A DNA stretch of 64,000 bases from Ancylostoma caninum. Its lineage: Eukaryota; Nematoda; Chromadorea; Rhabditida; Ancylostomatidae. Position numbers and translations under genes: made by a program. The stretch is from positions 1,698,501 through 1,762,500 of the forward strand of contig JBAJFG010000615.1 of assembly GCA_037903475.1 (NCBI GenBank). Direction: 5' to 3'. Position 1 is the stretch's first letter, and every line of letters begins with the position of its first letter. The notes under the pieces are model-generated. The model was not told the origin of the DNA. It saw only the letters and a program-made list of their open reading frames with translations, and ran no database searches. This document shows, piece after piece, positions 1 through 14,662 of the stretch.

Positions 1-2480
<2,480 letters not shown>

Positions 2481-5400
2481 CACGCTTAGCCTGCAATGTA
2501 GAAAATGGAACGACCTTAGCAAGCACCGTCAATAACTGATTGCGATATGGCAGTGCGATTGCGAGTGTAAACATCTGCAGCAGAAAAACAACGACAGACA
2601 GTCATCTGCACGGTAGCGAGCGAATGATGTGCTCTGGCGTACTGCGTGCGGTTCTCGTCGGTTTTCCCTATCGATTTCCGAAGAGAGGTCGTCAACGATC
2701 GGGAAAAAAGTAGTCGGGCGCACCGCTGCCTCCTGCTATGCCGTTCGTGACCTTGCGAAAACATTGCACAGAGTGACGAGAGTGCTGAGGATAGAACTTA
2801 GCAGATGTGTTTCGAACGGCGCAATTTCATTCCGGGAACTATGCTTAGTCCCCGGGGAACTGCAATTTGCCAGAGCTCTAGTTGCAGCTGCAACAACCAC
2901 AACGTAGTAGCTAGTGTCAGTGCAAAAGCAGCAAAATAACCTACAGGAACAGTACATCTATTTCACGAAGAATCTCACTCTTATCTACTAAAGACAATTG
3001 AGTAAGCAGCTGCAACATGACCGGCGCAAATCAAGCCGTACGCTTGTAAGACTGCAGTTATACTCCACATAAAGCATGGCACCTTCTCTGTGTCGCCACC
3101 GCTCGATTTCGGTACCTATTGATTGCGGTCGTTGCCGTCGCCACACCTTGCCGCGACGGTAATCAATAAGCATCAAAACCATTGTAAGCGAAGCAACGAG
3201 TGACGACGCAAGGTACTATGCTCGACATGAGGTGTATTTGCATATTACTTAGGAGCATCGCGCGTCCAAATTGTGAATACTACAGGGGCCTCTGGAAAGT
3301 GTTGGCGCGGCAAAAACCATGTTTTTCAAAAGTAGCTCTCTCGGCTCATTTTTTTTTACCGATGAAACAAAAACAGTTCAAATTAGACCATATAAATGAG
3401 TCGCTCAAAATGTCCACAAATTCCACAATGCGGCTGGAAAATTCTATCAAAGTTATTTTTCCTCTAGGGGGTCAGAATCTTGGCCATTGTTTCTCCTGGG
3501 TGTTAATCAAGGTCAGATAAATATCAGTTTCGAAAAACGCACCGATGCTCTTCAGCTACCGTGTATCTAGCAGAATCGTGATACCATGGGATCGCTGTTA
3601 CTGTCAATAATCTTAAGCCTTGGTAGACAAGTTTCTCCATTAGAACATTAGTCCTGATAGTTTCATTGACTACCACTAACGTTGACGACTATGAGCAGAC
3701 CATTTGAACAATTAACCCACTGAGGACCACGCGACTCATTGGTGAGCTATACCTTTTCCCGTTAATGAACAATCACTGGGCCTTAATTGTCTCAGCAGTT
3801 TTTACGGCAAGGTAATAAAACTCCTGAAGCCGCATGACCGCGAAATTTTATATTAAAATTTTATAGGAATTTCATAGCAGAGAAAAAGAGTCAGAACTTG
3901 AGAAAATGTGGAAATTTGCGAAGAGGGCGCGGTTGTCAATGGTCTAGTGCAATCCGCAACAACTGTGGCAATATCCATTCGTGAGAGAAAATTCCCCAGT
4001 ACATGGTAATACAGCTGTACATATGTGCATATTTGCTCGTGCATCAATGAACTTCGTGGCCATGTTCACATGCCCTAACAAGGGCGATTATACTGTTTAC
4101 GCTATAGTCCTACGATAATGATCGGCCGATAATGATGTCTGGTACTGTCGCTTGCCACGTACTTCCATGGATGTGTGAAAATCGTTCATAATTAAATCTA
4201 GCAGCATATCCTGGAGTGTTTGTAATACGATTGAAAGTAGAAGAACCTTACTGCACCAATCGCTGCAAGATACTTCAGTTCAGTAATCTCGATTGCCAAA
4301 TGTAACTTCGTAAAAAGGTCGAAAAAAAGCTCTTGAAATCCACTTAGTGATAAAAATCCGTAAACACTTCGTGTTAGTGGCAGACTCACAAATCTCCAAT
4401 TTTTACAGGAAAAAAGACAGTTTTTAGGGCTGAGGCGACCCAAATTTCAGAAATAAAATTGATAAAAATATCAATTCCGATATCAACTGATTAAAAATAT
4501 ATGTTTAAAAATAGTAATAGAGTTGAGCCTTTAAAATAAGCCGATATGTTTCGATATCGAATTTTCAACTATTTCAAAAACTTTATAGTTCCGAGAATTC
4601 AGCAACCATCCCCCCCCCCCCCGCCCGTTCGTCCTTTCCCCTACCTCGTGCTTGGGACGCGCAATCGCTCCCTTCCAACTATATATTGGCATCCAAACTC
4701 ATTCTCTCGAATATTCGAGCATTTGAGTAGTCGAATTTTGGCAATTTTCGAATCAGTCGAGTGTTTGAATGTCTGTTATCTGTGTCTGTTATCTGTCGAA
4801 TGAGGAAAGACAACTACGAATTACTATACTAAATAGAGGATGACTAGTAGTTTGACAACTTCACTACTTCAGTTTCACTCTAATGACCCACGGTTCTTTG
4901 CTGTTGAACGAGAGGAATTTCGAAATAAAAAGGAAATCTGAGAGAAAGCAAATGCGGAGAGTCAGAAAAAAGCGAGAATTAAATGCACTCAGTTACGAAG
5001 ACTTTCAGAACTACTGTGTTTCTTTAAATGGGTGACTGCAATGAAAGTGCAGCGAGTATATGCACGAAGTACTCAGTAGAGTCAAAAATAAGAGGACGAG
5101 CAGAGGTACAGCGATCTGGACGGCTGGAATGCAAAACAGCCACAGCAATGCTAAAGAAAAAACTTCCGTTGCAATTGAAACACCCGCCCTTGCTGAGTAC
5201 AGCTCGACACCATGGATAACGGCGTCATACCGTATCGCCCTGTTCCAACAATAGGGACAGAATGGAAAAACGGCGATGAAGGAAGAAAGCGCATCGTGGG
5301 CAATCTCTAAAGCTATTCAAACTCATTCTTCCTACCGTTTTCGACGTACTGAACGTGAAATGCGAAGAGTCAACCCCACGCTAATCCGTCTGAATCAGTC

Positions 5401-8400
5401 GGAAAATACGAAAAAGTCTTGTTCACCTCAACTGAGACTATAAAACAACAGAAAAGCAGTTGTCAGGTGTCTTTTTCGCTAAGGCTGCTACTTCTGACTT
5501 CTCTCTTATCAGAATTCGATCAACTTCTTTTGGAAAACAAAGAAGCTTAACATTACTGAGCAGCAGTCCCCAAAAATAGCAAGGAAAATGTGACGATTTT
5601 TAGAACAGCATCAACATTTCTCCTGTTCAACTCTGTAATTCTTATTCCCGAAAGGTGAACAAAAAGCTATGGAATAATACACAAAGCTGATCATCGCCTT
5701 TCCTAAAATAACCTTGAATACATTTCAAAGCCACTCCGTGGCTAAGAAAACTCTCAAAAACAAAATAGGTAACTGCGCACATATTTTTTGCTTAAATCAT
5801 TCAGCTTCGATACATACATCCATTTTAGTAGGAGTTCTAGTTTGAACCGGTCTACTACGTAATAGGATTTGAGTTGGATTCCCTTTAGAAACAAATTTTT
5901 GAGATTTTGGCGCGCCTGCGGGGTATTACAATTAAAAAAACAGATACAATTGTTGGAGTGAATCAAGCCCTAGAAAAGAAACTAGGAAAAATTTGCAGCG
6001 TTACTCAAATCCGTGAGAACATTGGCTACCTCATCATGCTGTAACGTCTCAGATATTTTCTGTAAATAACAGCTAACGGAAAGGAGCGCCCTAGACATAA
6101 AATAGAGAGCTGGATGCTGAATGTATGTGGAAGCAGTAGGGTATGCTTTTTATATGGCATACCTGTACAAACATAGGCTCAGGAGTTAAAAAGAACTGTT
6201 TAGTACAACTAGGTAAACTGACTTTCTCTCGATGAATCAAGCTGTTGATGAAGCCTAGGGAAACGTTCACCCGACCTTTTTATGGTCGCAACAGATACCA
6301 TCTAAAATAGACCCCCATTTCGCTCTTTTCCAGAAGTTTGACCCCATTTGGAACGGAAATGAAGTAAATAATTCCTTTCAGGCACAACGGTCAAAACATT
6401 CTAAGAGCTTTATTTCTGGATAAATCTCGAGATAGTGATAGCTCTTACATCAGCGGTAACTTGGCCGTTACGGGGTAGAAAAAGGGCTTTGAATGCGTCA
6501 GATCAAGAGCAGTTGTTCCCGATGCTTCCGAGAATAATCTGTCCACTAGACTACAACTAATTAGCTGCCTGCAACGTAAGAAAATAGAGTAGTGATTGAA
6601 TGGACGCAGAAAGGCACTAAAACCGTTGCCATTCCAGGAAAAAATAGACGGTTGAAGGGTGAACGGGCAGCAGTCTGCAGCAAAAACAGCGTCGGCAGTT
6701 CGCGGCAGCCGGCTGGCAATAGAGGCCCATCGACGGGTTAGCGCGATGGCGCCATTAGTCCGCGCCGTTCATGAGGGCACACGGGGGCAGGAATTCCTGG
6801 ACGCTGGTATGTGCAGCAGGGCAGGATCCGCAGGCTGCCAGACGTCGACAGACGAGTACCACTTTGGAGAGGCGTTCGTCAGCAAAAGAGGTCGTTCGGC
6901 TTATCAATAGGGAGTGGGCGGGGCGATCGACGCACTCCGTCGGCTCAGCGCTCTCTGCGCCACACAAACAACTGACACACGCACGCACACGGCGCTGCAA
7001 AACATCGATTTTGTAAAAATCGCCAATGTCACGCTCACAAACAACCCGGGAAAATGTTTTGTGGTTTATTGTTGTGGATGTTCCCAGGAAATAGCGAAAC
7101 AGTGTGACGCCAATGAGTTCGTGCTATAAATACCAACAGAAAGATCAGCAATCGAATTACAGAAGCCGAAAAGCAATAGAAGCTTCTGGCAAAATGCAAA
7201 TTATGACAGAGAGAGGGAGAGAAAGTGCAGAAATCGATCCATGACTCTTCGGAAGGAGCTAACAACATTGCCCAGGCGCGAGATGCGCAACGAATGAGGT
7301 CTCCTTCTTGACTGTAGATCAAAGAAAATCGAAGTGCTTGGAGAATTCTGCGGTCGCGGTTGGTCAAAAAAACAAACCCATGGTAAACAAACTAAGACCT
7401 GTTTCTGTAATGCTGAACCATCACAAAATGATGCTATATTGGCAAAAATATCTATTAATCAAAGTACAATGTACGTGTTGATGTTTATCTAAAAACGGGG
7501 GGACGTCAAAAGACAACGAAGTCGATCAGCGCTGCGGGTTGCTGACAAGGCACGGAGAGTGAACGGAACGTGGGAACAACTACAGGCAAATTCGAGGGTG
7601 TGTGAATCCCCGAAGACAAGGATGATCCTAGGATTTCCTTCAATTTCTGCTAAATAGCGACATTATTAATACCTATATGCATTGAAAAGATGGCCGAATT
7701 TGCGAGTTAGATTACCTAGTAGATAGATCTGATAAATTAGTACTAAATCAGTATAGATAAATTAGTAAATCAGTTATCAAAGAGATTCAATATCTCTGTT
7801 GCTCTTCCTTCGCAACGAGTTACTTGCTTGTAAGCAAATGTCAATGTTATTATATGAGTGCATCTGAATGCATGTACTGGCTACAAACAGCGACTATCAA
7901 TGGAAGTGCGTTTTTCGCGGACCAAAGAGATTTGCTATTTCGGAGGCCGTTCCAGCGCGAGCAACGCGATCGCGCTGCTCGGGCCCACGAAAGATGCGCA
8001 TCCTTTGACGCTCACTGTACAGTGGTACCCACATATTTAGCAGACCGACGATTTTGGATGGCAGGACTTTTCACATATCATAACCTTAGGATGAGCCATC
8101 GGAAGCAAAACTGAGTTTGTACTGGAGCTCTATGAGAGCTTGTTTTCTGTTGCTTGCCATGGGTACGGAGTTGGTTGATGGTGGATTGGGAGATTAGAAT
8201 TTCAATCTCGTCGTTTTCTTTTTCTGGAATTTGTGCAACATTTTCGTGACTGTTACTTACTTCCCCAATGTGAAACACTGTAAATCGATACTACAATACC
8301 AGCGCCATCGTGAAAAAAAAGAACACGCGGTGCTCGAGTTGTTCTTTTCGTTCCATCGCTATTAGAACTTACAGTACAGCAGAAAAAAAACTGATGGCAA

Positions 8401-8413
8401 GAACAACATTTGA
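2481..8413. other. intergenic, no gene recognised
   Basis: Between the divergent upstream side of mdh-1 and the SINE cluster. Only short open frames without splice support or family resemblance are present. The mdh-1 promoter must lie just above 2480, but I see no clear core element. Notable contents are a C run near 4608-4622, TTCGAATATTCGA-type words around 4700-4765, a comparatively GC-rich patch at 6650-7000, and a 22-base near-palindrome centred on CGCGATCGCG at about 7959-7980. Confidence 0.6.
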
Positions 8414-8770
8414 TCCGTCATTAATAGTGGGTCAAGCGAATGATCGACGTTGTGGTGGTCAGGGGATCGAATCCTGCCCTGTGCCACCGTTTTGCAAAAA
8501 AAAATTTGCAAAAAAGAAACTCCAACATAAAAAGTAGCCCGGATGGCTCAGTGGTTTGAGTGGCAGATTGCAATCTGTCCCTATCGTAGTTCCACTCCGT
8601 TGGAGATCCAGAGTTAAGTATCGCAGTGTTTGGGGTTCACTGCTTGGAACGTCCCCCGTGATCTCCTTCGGGTAGTCCAGGAAGGCAACCGGCAACGTTT
8701 TGCATTAATTTCGAAGATGAACTACGATAAGTGTAAGTGTGAGTAAGAGTGGGCACACATTTGGGTGCTG
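8414..8770 (+). mobile_element. dimeric tRNA-derived SINE, copy 1 (5' part diverged)
   Basis: Two tRNA-like heads joined in one unit. The first, worn head keeps a B-box-like GGATCGAATCC (8464-8474). A linker leads to the second head, which has A-box TGGCTCAGTGG (8544-8554) and a weak B-box TTCCACTCC. A body containing CAACGTTTTGCAT follows, then a simple tail built from GTAAGTGT at about 8730-8755. The next copy follows directly in tandem. Confidence 0.7.
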
Positions 8771-9160
8771 CATCGCGTGCCCGCATAGCTCAGTGGGTTA
8801 AGCGGATGATCGACGTCGTGGCGGTCAGGGGGTCGAATCCTGCCCTGTGTCCCCGTTTTGCAAATACATATAGTATGCTTCCCACGGCTGCTGCAGTTAT
8901 CTAACAAACACCAATATAAAAAGTAGCCCGGATGGCTCAGTGGTTTGAGCTGCAGATTGCAATCTGTCCCTATCGCTGGTTCCACTCCGTAGGAGATCCA
9001 GAGTTAAGTATCGCAGTGTTTGGGGTTCACTGCTTGGAACGTCCCCCGTGATCTCCTTCGGGTAGTCCAGGAAGGCATCCGGCAACGTTTTGCATAAATT
9101 TCTAAGACAAATCACGGTAAGCGTAAGTGTGAGTAAGAGTGGGCACACATTTGGGTGCTG
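8771..9160 (+). mobile_element. dimeric tRNA-derived SINE, copy 2 (best preserved)
   Basis: Head 1 has A-box TAGCTCAGTGGGTTAAG (from 8786) and B-box GGTCGAATCC (8831-8840). A linker contains ATACATATAGTATGCTTCCC. Head 2 has A-box TGGCTCAGTGG (8933-8943) and B-box GGTTCCACTCC (8978-8988), followed by a body and a GTAAGT-type tail (about 9117-9141). The polymerase III boxes and simple-repeat tail define a tRNA-derived SINE. Neither head folds into a functional tRNA as far as I can see by eye. Reverse-strand relatives are at 28.3-28.7 kb and 40.9-41.3 kb. Confidence 0.8.
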
Positions 9161-10019
9161 CATCGCGTGCTCGCGACATTGTGAACGTTTTCATTTCGAG
9201 CATGGAATTTTCTATTCATGGCATTTTCTATTCGCCACAAGTTTCTCGCGTATCGTACTGGTGTCTTTACTGCAGGTTATTTCCTTGCAATTTTATTCCA
9301 GTTTATCAAATTTTCTACGCACTCATGAAGTCCTTAAAATGAAGGGTGGGAGGAATCACTATAAACAATTCAATTTCGTAAATTGGTCTGAATGACGGAT
9401 AAAAATTCAAAAAATAATAGGTTGTTCCACACAGCTACAAATTACAAATGGGTAGAAAGGTCGATTGCCACTGACAAGTACGTAGTTTTAGTCCTTCTTC
9501 GGGCACAATATATACTGTGACTGCAACCTCAGAACCCTACAACCCAGGGCCTGAAACTTCAAGTAATTAATCTTCCAGTAAAAAACCATGCGAGCTTGTC
9601 AATCACATAATAAGTTCGCCCTTTCGCTAGCATTATTCTAGCACCTGTGTTACAAGTGGAAAAAAAGCATGAACTATTATTACGTATATTTATTATTTTA
9701 TTACATGAAATGGTGAAAATAACACATTAACGCCTTAACTTCGATTAGGCTTCGTAACCATCAGCGCACAAAAGGACGAAAAAGATCATTAGTTCTTCTG
9801 AAATTGTGCTTGCTACAACTAAAAAATACATAGTAGTCAAAATCCAATAACAAAATAACAAGATTCTAGCAAGCTAGACGACTGAAGATTGTGTCAGTAA
9901 AGTAACCTCAAAAAAAAAGTGAAAAACTACTCATAAAAGCACCCAATTCAAGTACGATACATGATTCTCGCAGAAAGAAGCATGGTTCATTAATTTTAGC
10001 TACACATAAAGGCCTATTT
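9161..10019. other. intergenic / 3' flank of epoxide hydrolase
   Basis: No coding signal recognised. Two minus-strand AATAAA signals (written TTTATT on the plus strand, 9689-9702) lie about 320 bp beyond the epoxide hydrolase stop codon and may be its polyadenylation signals. Confidence 0.5.
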
Positions 10020-13000
10020 TTAGGCCTTGCTCGAGGTATGCTTTTCCAGTGAGTTGACAAAATCGAAGATGTCGACAGCAAGCGGTCGGGGCATTTCGAA
10101 CGCAGCGAAATGTCCCATGTCTTCTATAGCAGTGTAGTGAGTGAGATTGTAGACGGTTGAAGAAATCTGAAATAGATCGGAGGTGATATCACAGCTGATT
10201 TTATAGTTAATCCATATATTTCATCTGAAAACCGTTTATTTTTTAGAAGAGCTTGAACATCTATTGAATAATTTTAGGGCACAACCCGGAGGAGCGGAAA
10301 GAATTCAAATTCTAGAAGAGGCTTAAATCTCATCACCAAAAAGTTGTAACTACTGATGAGGAATAAACTAAACTTTGATGATCAAATCACATGAACTTCC
10401 AAGGAAAAATCTCTTTCATCGGTATAACTTCCTATACCTGTCCGAGTTCTGCGTTCTGTTTTACAACTTTCAATGTTTTATTGGGAGAAAAAGACGAATA
10501 CCAACCTCAGGAGGTGTCTTATCGAAAAGCTCATTCAATCCGGATGCGTGTGCTGTAGGAACTGACAAATATCTCCTGAAAATGAATTTAATTTAAGGTA
10601 TTCCCCAACAACTTCAGAGTTTTGGCACAAAATGCTGTGATTTGTGATTGTTAAGAACTGATTACTTCATAACATCACATAATACGTACTTTTGCAACTC
10701 GGTATTTCGGCGATCAAGGAAGAACTCGCGATAGAACCGTTGGGACGAGACAATATTTCCGTTCAACCAGTAAATCGTCACGATTGTTAGCAGTTCATCT
10801 CGAGTGAACTTCCTGAATGAAAAAATAGAATATTCGGTAGGACATAATTTAGACTGGAGAGGCAGTTTATGCATAGCAGGATTTCAGTGCATAATGTAAA
10901 TGCGCCAAAATGGGTATTTTAAGGAATAAATAGTTTGCTCTCAAACAGATAGCTCCAATCGCAGCAACTGATTATTAACAACAAATGTCACACTCCAAAT
11001 CTGATGGCTATTTTACAGATTGAAAGAAAATATAATGCTAGAACTAGGTACCTTCGGAGAAGGCAAAAATCCGAGCCTAATACTGCAATTTCCAAAATAT
11101 TTTCAAAATAAGGCAAAATATGTATAAGGTGAACTTTCACAAACGGACTTATTTTTCCCTACCTTCTAAATTGGGCGGTGGCAACAAATGTACTTTATAT
11201 CCAGAAACGTGTACTTTATGTCCAGAAACGCGATAATCATACAGTCTAGCTTTTTGGAACAAATTTTCTCATCATTCATTTCTCGATCATACTCTAGGCA
11301 AGCAAGGGCTTCTGCTGAAAATATGCGCGAGAACTATGTCAAACCTATTAAATAGTTGGAATTAATTAATGTCTAAAAATTCTCTTAGATCTAGATAAGT
11401 TCCCGCAATCTTTCATCAGAATATATCAAAGAAGCTAAATTCTTGTTGCCTTGGGCAAGCTGGAATCATATCATGTAACATTACACACAGTTCTGCTGCA
11501 GAAAAGGAAAAGGATTTGAGATCACCATCACGAACTGCATATGATAATGGGATTTTCGTTACAAGACTCCTCTAGCATTCTTCTCTTGTTAGAGCTGGAT
11601 GCATAGAATGCATAGACTTCTTAAACTTTAAACACAAAATTCACAACGTACTTCGTCAAGCCACCATCCGGAAGCTCCCTGTATTTCAAATTCGTCCATG
11701 TAGAGAATTTCTCCAGAATATAAGCAGCCAATCCGATCGGAGAGTCGTTGAGAGCAGTGCCTTCAAAGGGGTGAAATATGGATAGCAACAGTGATGAGCG
11801 GAAAGCGAAAGTACTGCGTGAAAATGGAATCTGGGGGGGGGGGGTGGTCGGCAGTTGAGGGGAGTCCGAAATACGAGATGTTAGAAAAGACAGAGACAGC
11901 ATATATGAGCAAACATAGCTCGGTTATTGCCAACCCTTCAGAATCTACATGCTAGCTGCTCGCAGGGAGCTAGAATCTAGAACATCCGAACATCTGAGAC
12001 CGGAATTCCGCCCATAGCTGGATTGCAAGCAGTGGCGAATGCAGAAAGTGGGCGGGGGGTAGGGGTGAGGGTGTGCGGAAGAAGCGAGGTTTTCGCCATA
12101 TTGAGGACCCGATCGGAAAACAAACGATCCCAAAAGTGACAAATCCAGCAGCTTCGACTGCCTTCTGTTGCTTCCAGATCCTAACCAGATTATCTATATA
12201 ACAGAATTATGGGCTGACTTTACCTACTGTATCCGGCTTCGTCGCCTGTAAATGCATATAGCCACTTTCTACAACCATAGTAGACAGCTTTTCCAACATG
12301 TTGTGGTCATGGTGCGCGGAAGATGAAAAGGCATACTGAAATAGACTAGTGACACTACTACATCAGCGTATAGTCAGTCATAGTTAACATATTCGAGAAC
12401 TGGCCTCGAATATTCGAATACCAAATATTCGAGGCACTCGGCACCATTCGAACGAATGAATAATATTCGAACTCGAAATTTTAAAAGTATTCGAACTCAA
12501 ATACTCGAATATTATGCTTTTCGAATGCCCCATTATTCGAATATTCGAATAGTTGAATAAATTTTACTAGTGAACTGTGAGAGGTTGGCGTACATGTTTT
12601 AGTCAGATTCCTGAGGATAACAATTTCTGCCAGATATGAATTTCCTTCCATGGTAAGAAACCTATTGTAGAAACCAGGCATTAATACTCTGTGAGTGAGA
12701 TAGTGCTCTTCTTTTGCGAGTCAGGCAGTGCGGATCGGAATTTTAGCAACTTTTGTAATGGAGTTTGGCAGACAAGTAAAAGAAAACGTATTTTCTCTTT
12801 TCGGGTCTCAAACTGTCTTCGAATATCGAATATAAACTTCGAATATTCGAATATACATATTTGAATAGTGCATCCTGTCGAATATTTGAATTCGAACATA
12901 TTCGAATATGACGATCTTCTCGAATATTCGAACATCCGAATTTTTCGAATATTTATTCGAATACGAATATTCGGTTATAACTATAGTGAGTCACCTTAGG

Positions 13001-14662
13001 GAACAGCGATCCTAGTACATCAAGCACAGTAGCCTTGATAGAAGCTCCAGGCAATACAGGCATCATATTCAGATGAATGCCGAAGACGCTGGAAGTATAC
13101 AAACTGGTAATCCTGATGAATCATACTAAGATAACTTGGTGTAACGCACTGGTCAGGGTAAAGTCGTGCCAAATTTGTAGTGACAACAGCACCCCAATCG
13201 CCTCCTTGTAGATAGAATCTTTTGAATCCAAGACGCTCCATCAATTTACGAAATACCCGTGCGCATGCCACCTGGCTGAAACCTGCAAGAAAGCACTCTA
13301 TGTCACCAACCGTGAGCTATGAACTTGTATTATCACAAGAAAATGCTCACCTGTCTTCTTGGGTTGCTCGGACCATCCATAGCCAGGTATCGAAGGTGCA
13401 ACCACTTCGAATGCAATCTAGAACACCAAAGAAATTTGAAATTTATTTTAACCTCAAACAATGGGGTGATTCGATTTTGCAGCACTGTAGCTGTTTCTGC
13501 TCCTAAAACGAGAAGAGAAGACGACTATATGGACTTACATCGGACTCAATTCCGTGCTTTTTGGGATCAGTTAGCATAGGGATGATCTTGTAGAACTCGA
13601 ACACATTCCCTGGCCATCCATGGACCATAAGAAGAGGAAGGACTTTGCTATAACCGTCGGCGGCTGGTTCATGAATAAAGTGTATCTGAAGCTTTCGATC
13701 AGCAAATCAGACTCTACAAACAGCATATAAGAAACAGACACTGAGGCCTTCGATCTCCGTCTTGAACTGTTTGTATTGGTTGATGATCGCTTCTTGTTTC
13801 GTCCAACTGTAGCTGTCCACCCAATACTTTCTGAACACTTCCAGCTCGTCGGAATTAAATCCGTACCAGAAGTTGTCCGAATCTTCAAGGTGGGTATGTG
13901 AAACACGAGCCATAACAAGTCTCCTCTTGAGGTCCTGAAAAATTCTAACTATGTAGCCCACTCCGCAAAAGTGGTGCGATTTAGAGAGTAAAATGAAGCA
14001 GGCACTGTGCAAATGTAAACAACAGTGTTCTGAAACTAAATTTCCGCTCCATTTACTGGTGAATATCTTAAAAATAATTTCAGTGATTTCTATTATGATA
14101 AAATATGGGCAAAAATATGTAGGTGCACTTACACAGAATCGAATAAAAATTAAAATAAACTAAAACAAATGGAGTGCATGGAAATTGTAATTATACTTGA
14201 CACAACAGTGTACTCCTATTCAACTGTCATCCATATTATAAAAGGTTTCACGAACATTAGGGAAAGATACGAGTTTACCATAAGCATCTCATGCCACTGT
14301 AAAGTTGAGCATTTCCAGATTTTGTCCTCCAGCTTCGGCGGCCCTACTGCCCCAAAACATACATTAGGCGCTAAAGTACGCATTTCTACGCAGAATTTGA
14401 AAGCAGCACGACAAACCTCCAGGGATTCCTCGGGAACATCAACTCTGAAAGGCTGCACGGTGGGGTCATCCGCATGTGAAACTCCAGCTCCAAACCAGCC
14501 GTTTTCCTCAACTTCCACCTAAATTTGGGTTTTTCTTAAATTTAACTGATGGTAATACGATATTTGGTATACCTCTGCAAGAGGAGCGATGTAGGTGACG
14601 TAACTCAGATACGCTCCGAGTCCCAGCGATATAGCCAACAAGAAATGTAAGAATAAACCCAT
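10020..14662 (-). CDS. microsomal-type epoxide hydrolase (EPHX1 family, alpha/beta hydrolase)
   Basis: Hydrolyses epoxides to diols at the ER membrane. Twelve exons, all phase-consistent, give 462 residues, close to the usual 455: 14573-14662, 14417-14518, 13740-13934, 13539-13685, 13351-13417, 13282-13150, 13088-12995, 12335-12224, 11760-11652, 10812-10690, 10575-10506, 10166-10020. The first exon is a hydrophobic N-terminal anchor (MGLFLHFLLAISLGL). An EHN-type segment with PFRVDVPEESL follows. The oxyanion motif HGWPG is at 151-155, the nucleophile in GGDWGA is Asp229, the acid is probably Glu406, and the histidine in EDMGHFAAFE is His433. The 27-residue Glu-His spacing matches the mammalian enzyme. 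ESGYMHLQATKPDTVG and QRFYRE are also family-typical. The gene appears intact, although a satellite fills the intron between exons 7 and 8. Confidence 0.95.
12030..12080 (+). mobile_element. terminus of a hAT-like MITE (partial)
   Basis: CAGTGGCGAATGCAG followed by AAAGTGGGCGGGGGG matches the left end of the element at 57640 closely, including the G-run. I could not find its other end or a target duplication, so this is probably a truncated copy within the epoxide hydrolase intron between exons 8 and 9. Confidence 0.45.
12386..12985. repeat. TTCGAATA satellite-like repeat in epoxide hydrolase intron
   Basis: Two blocks (about 12386-12560 and 12815-12980) consist largely of overlapping, degenerate TTCGAATA / ATTCGAATATTCGAA words on both strands, separated by about 250 bp of ordinary sequence. 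The words are self-complementary, so the array is palindrome-rich. It ends within 15 bp of the donor site of exon 7 (12995). A smaller patch of the same word occurs near 4700-4765. Confidence 0.75.

Noticed and set aside
8786..8990. Functional tRNA genes (A-box and B-box present)
   Set aside because: The heads do not show convincing acceptor and anticodon stems, are joined to SINE bodies with simple tails, and recur in four similar copies. They are tRNA-derived repeats.
12224..13282. Epoxide hydrolase as a pseudogene with a missing exon around the satellite
   Set aside because: At first the segment after Asp229 seemed absent, but 12995-13088 in another frame gives GIHLNMMPVLPG with correct phases, so the gene is complete.
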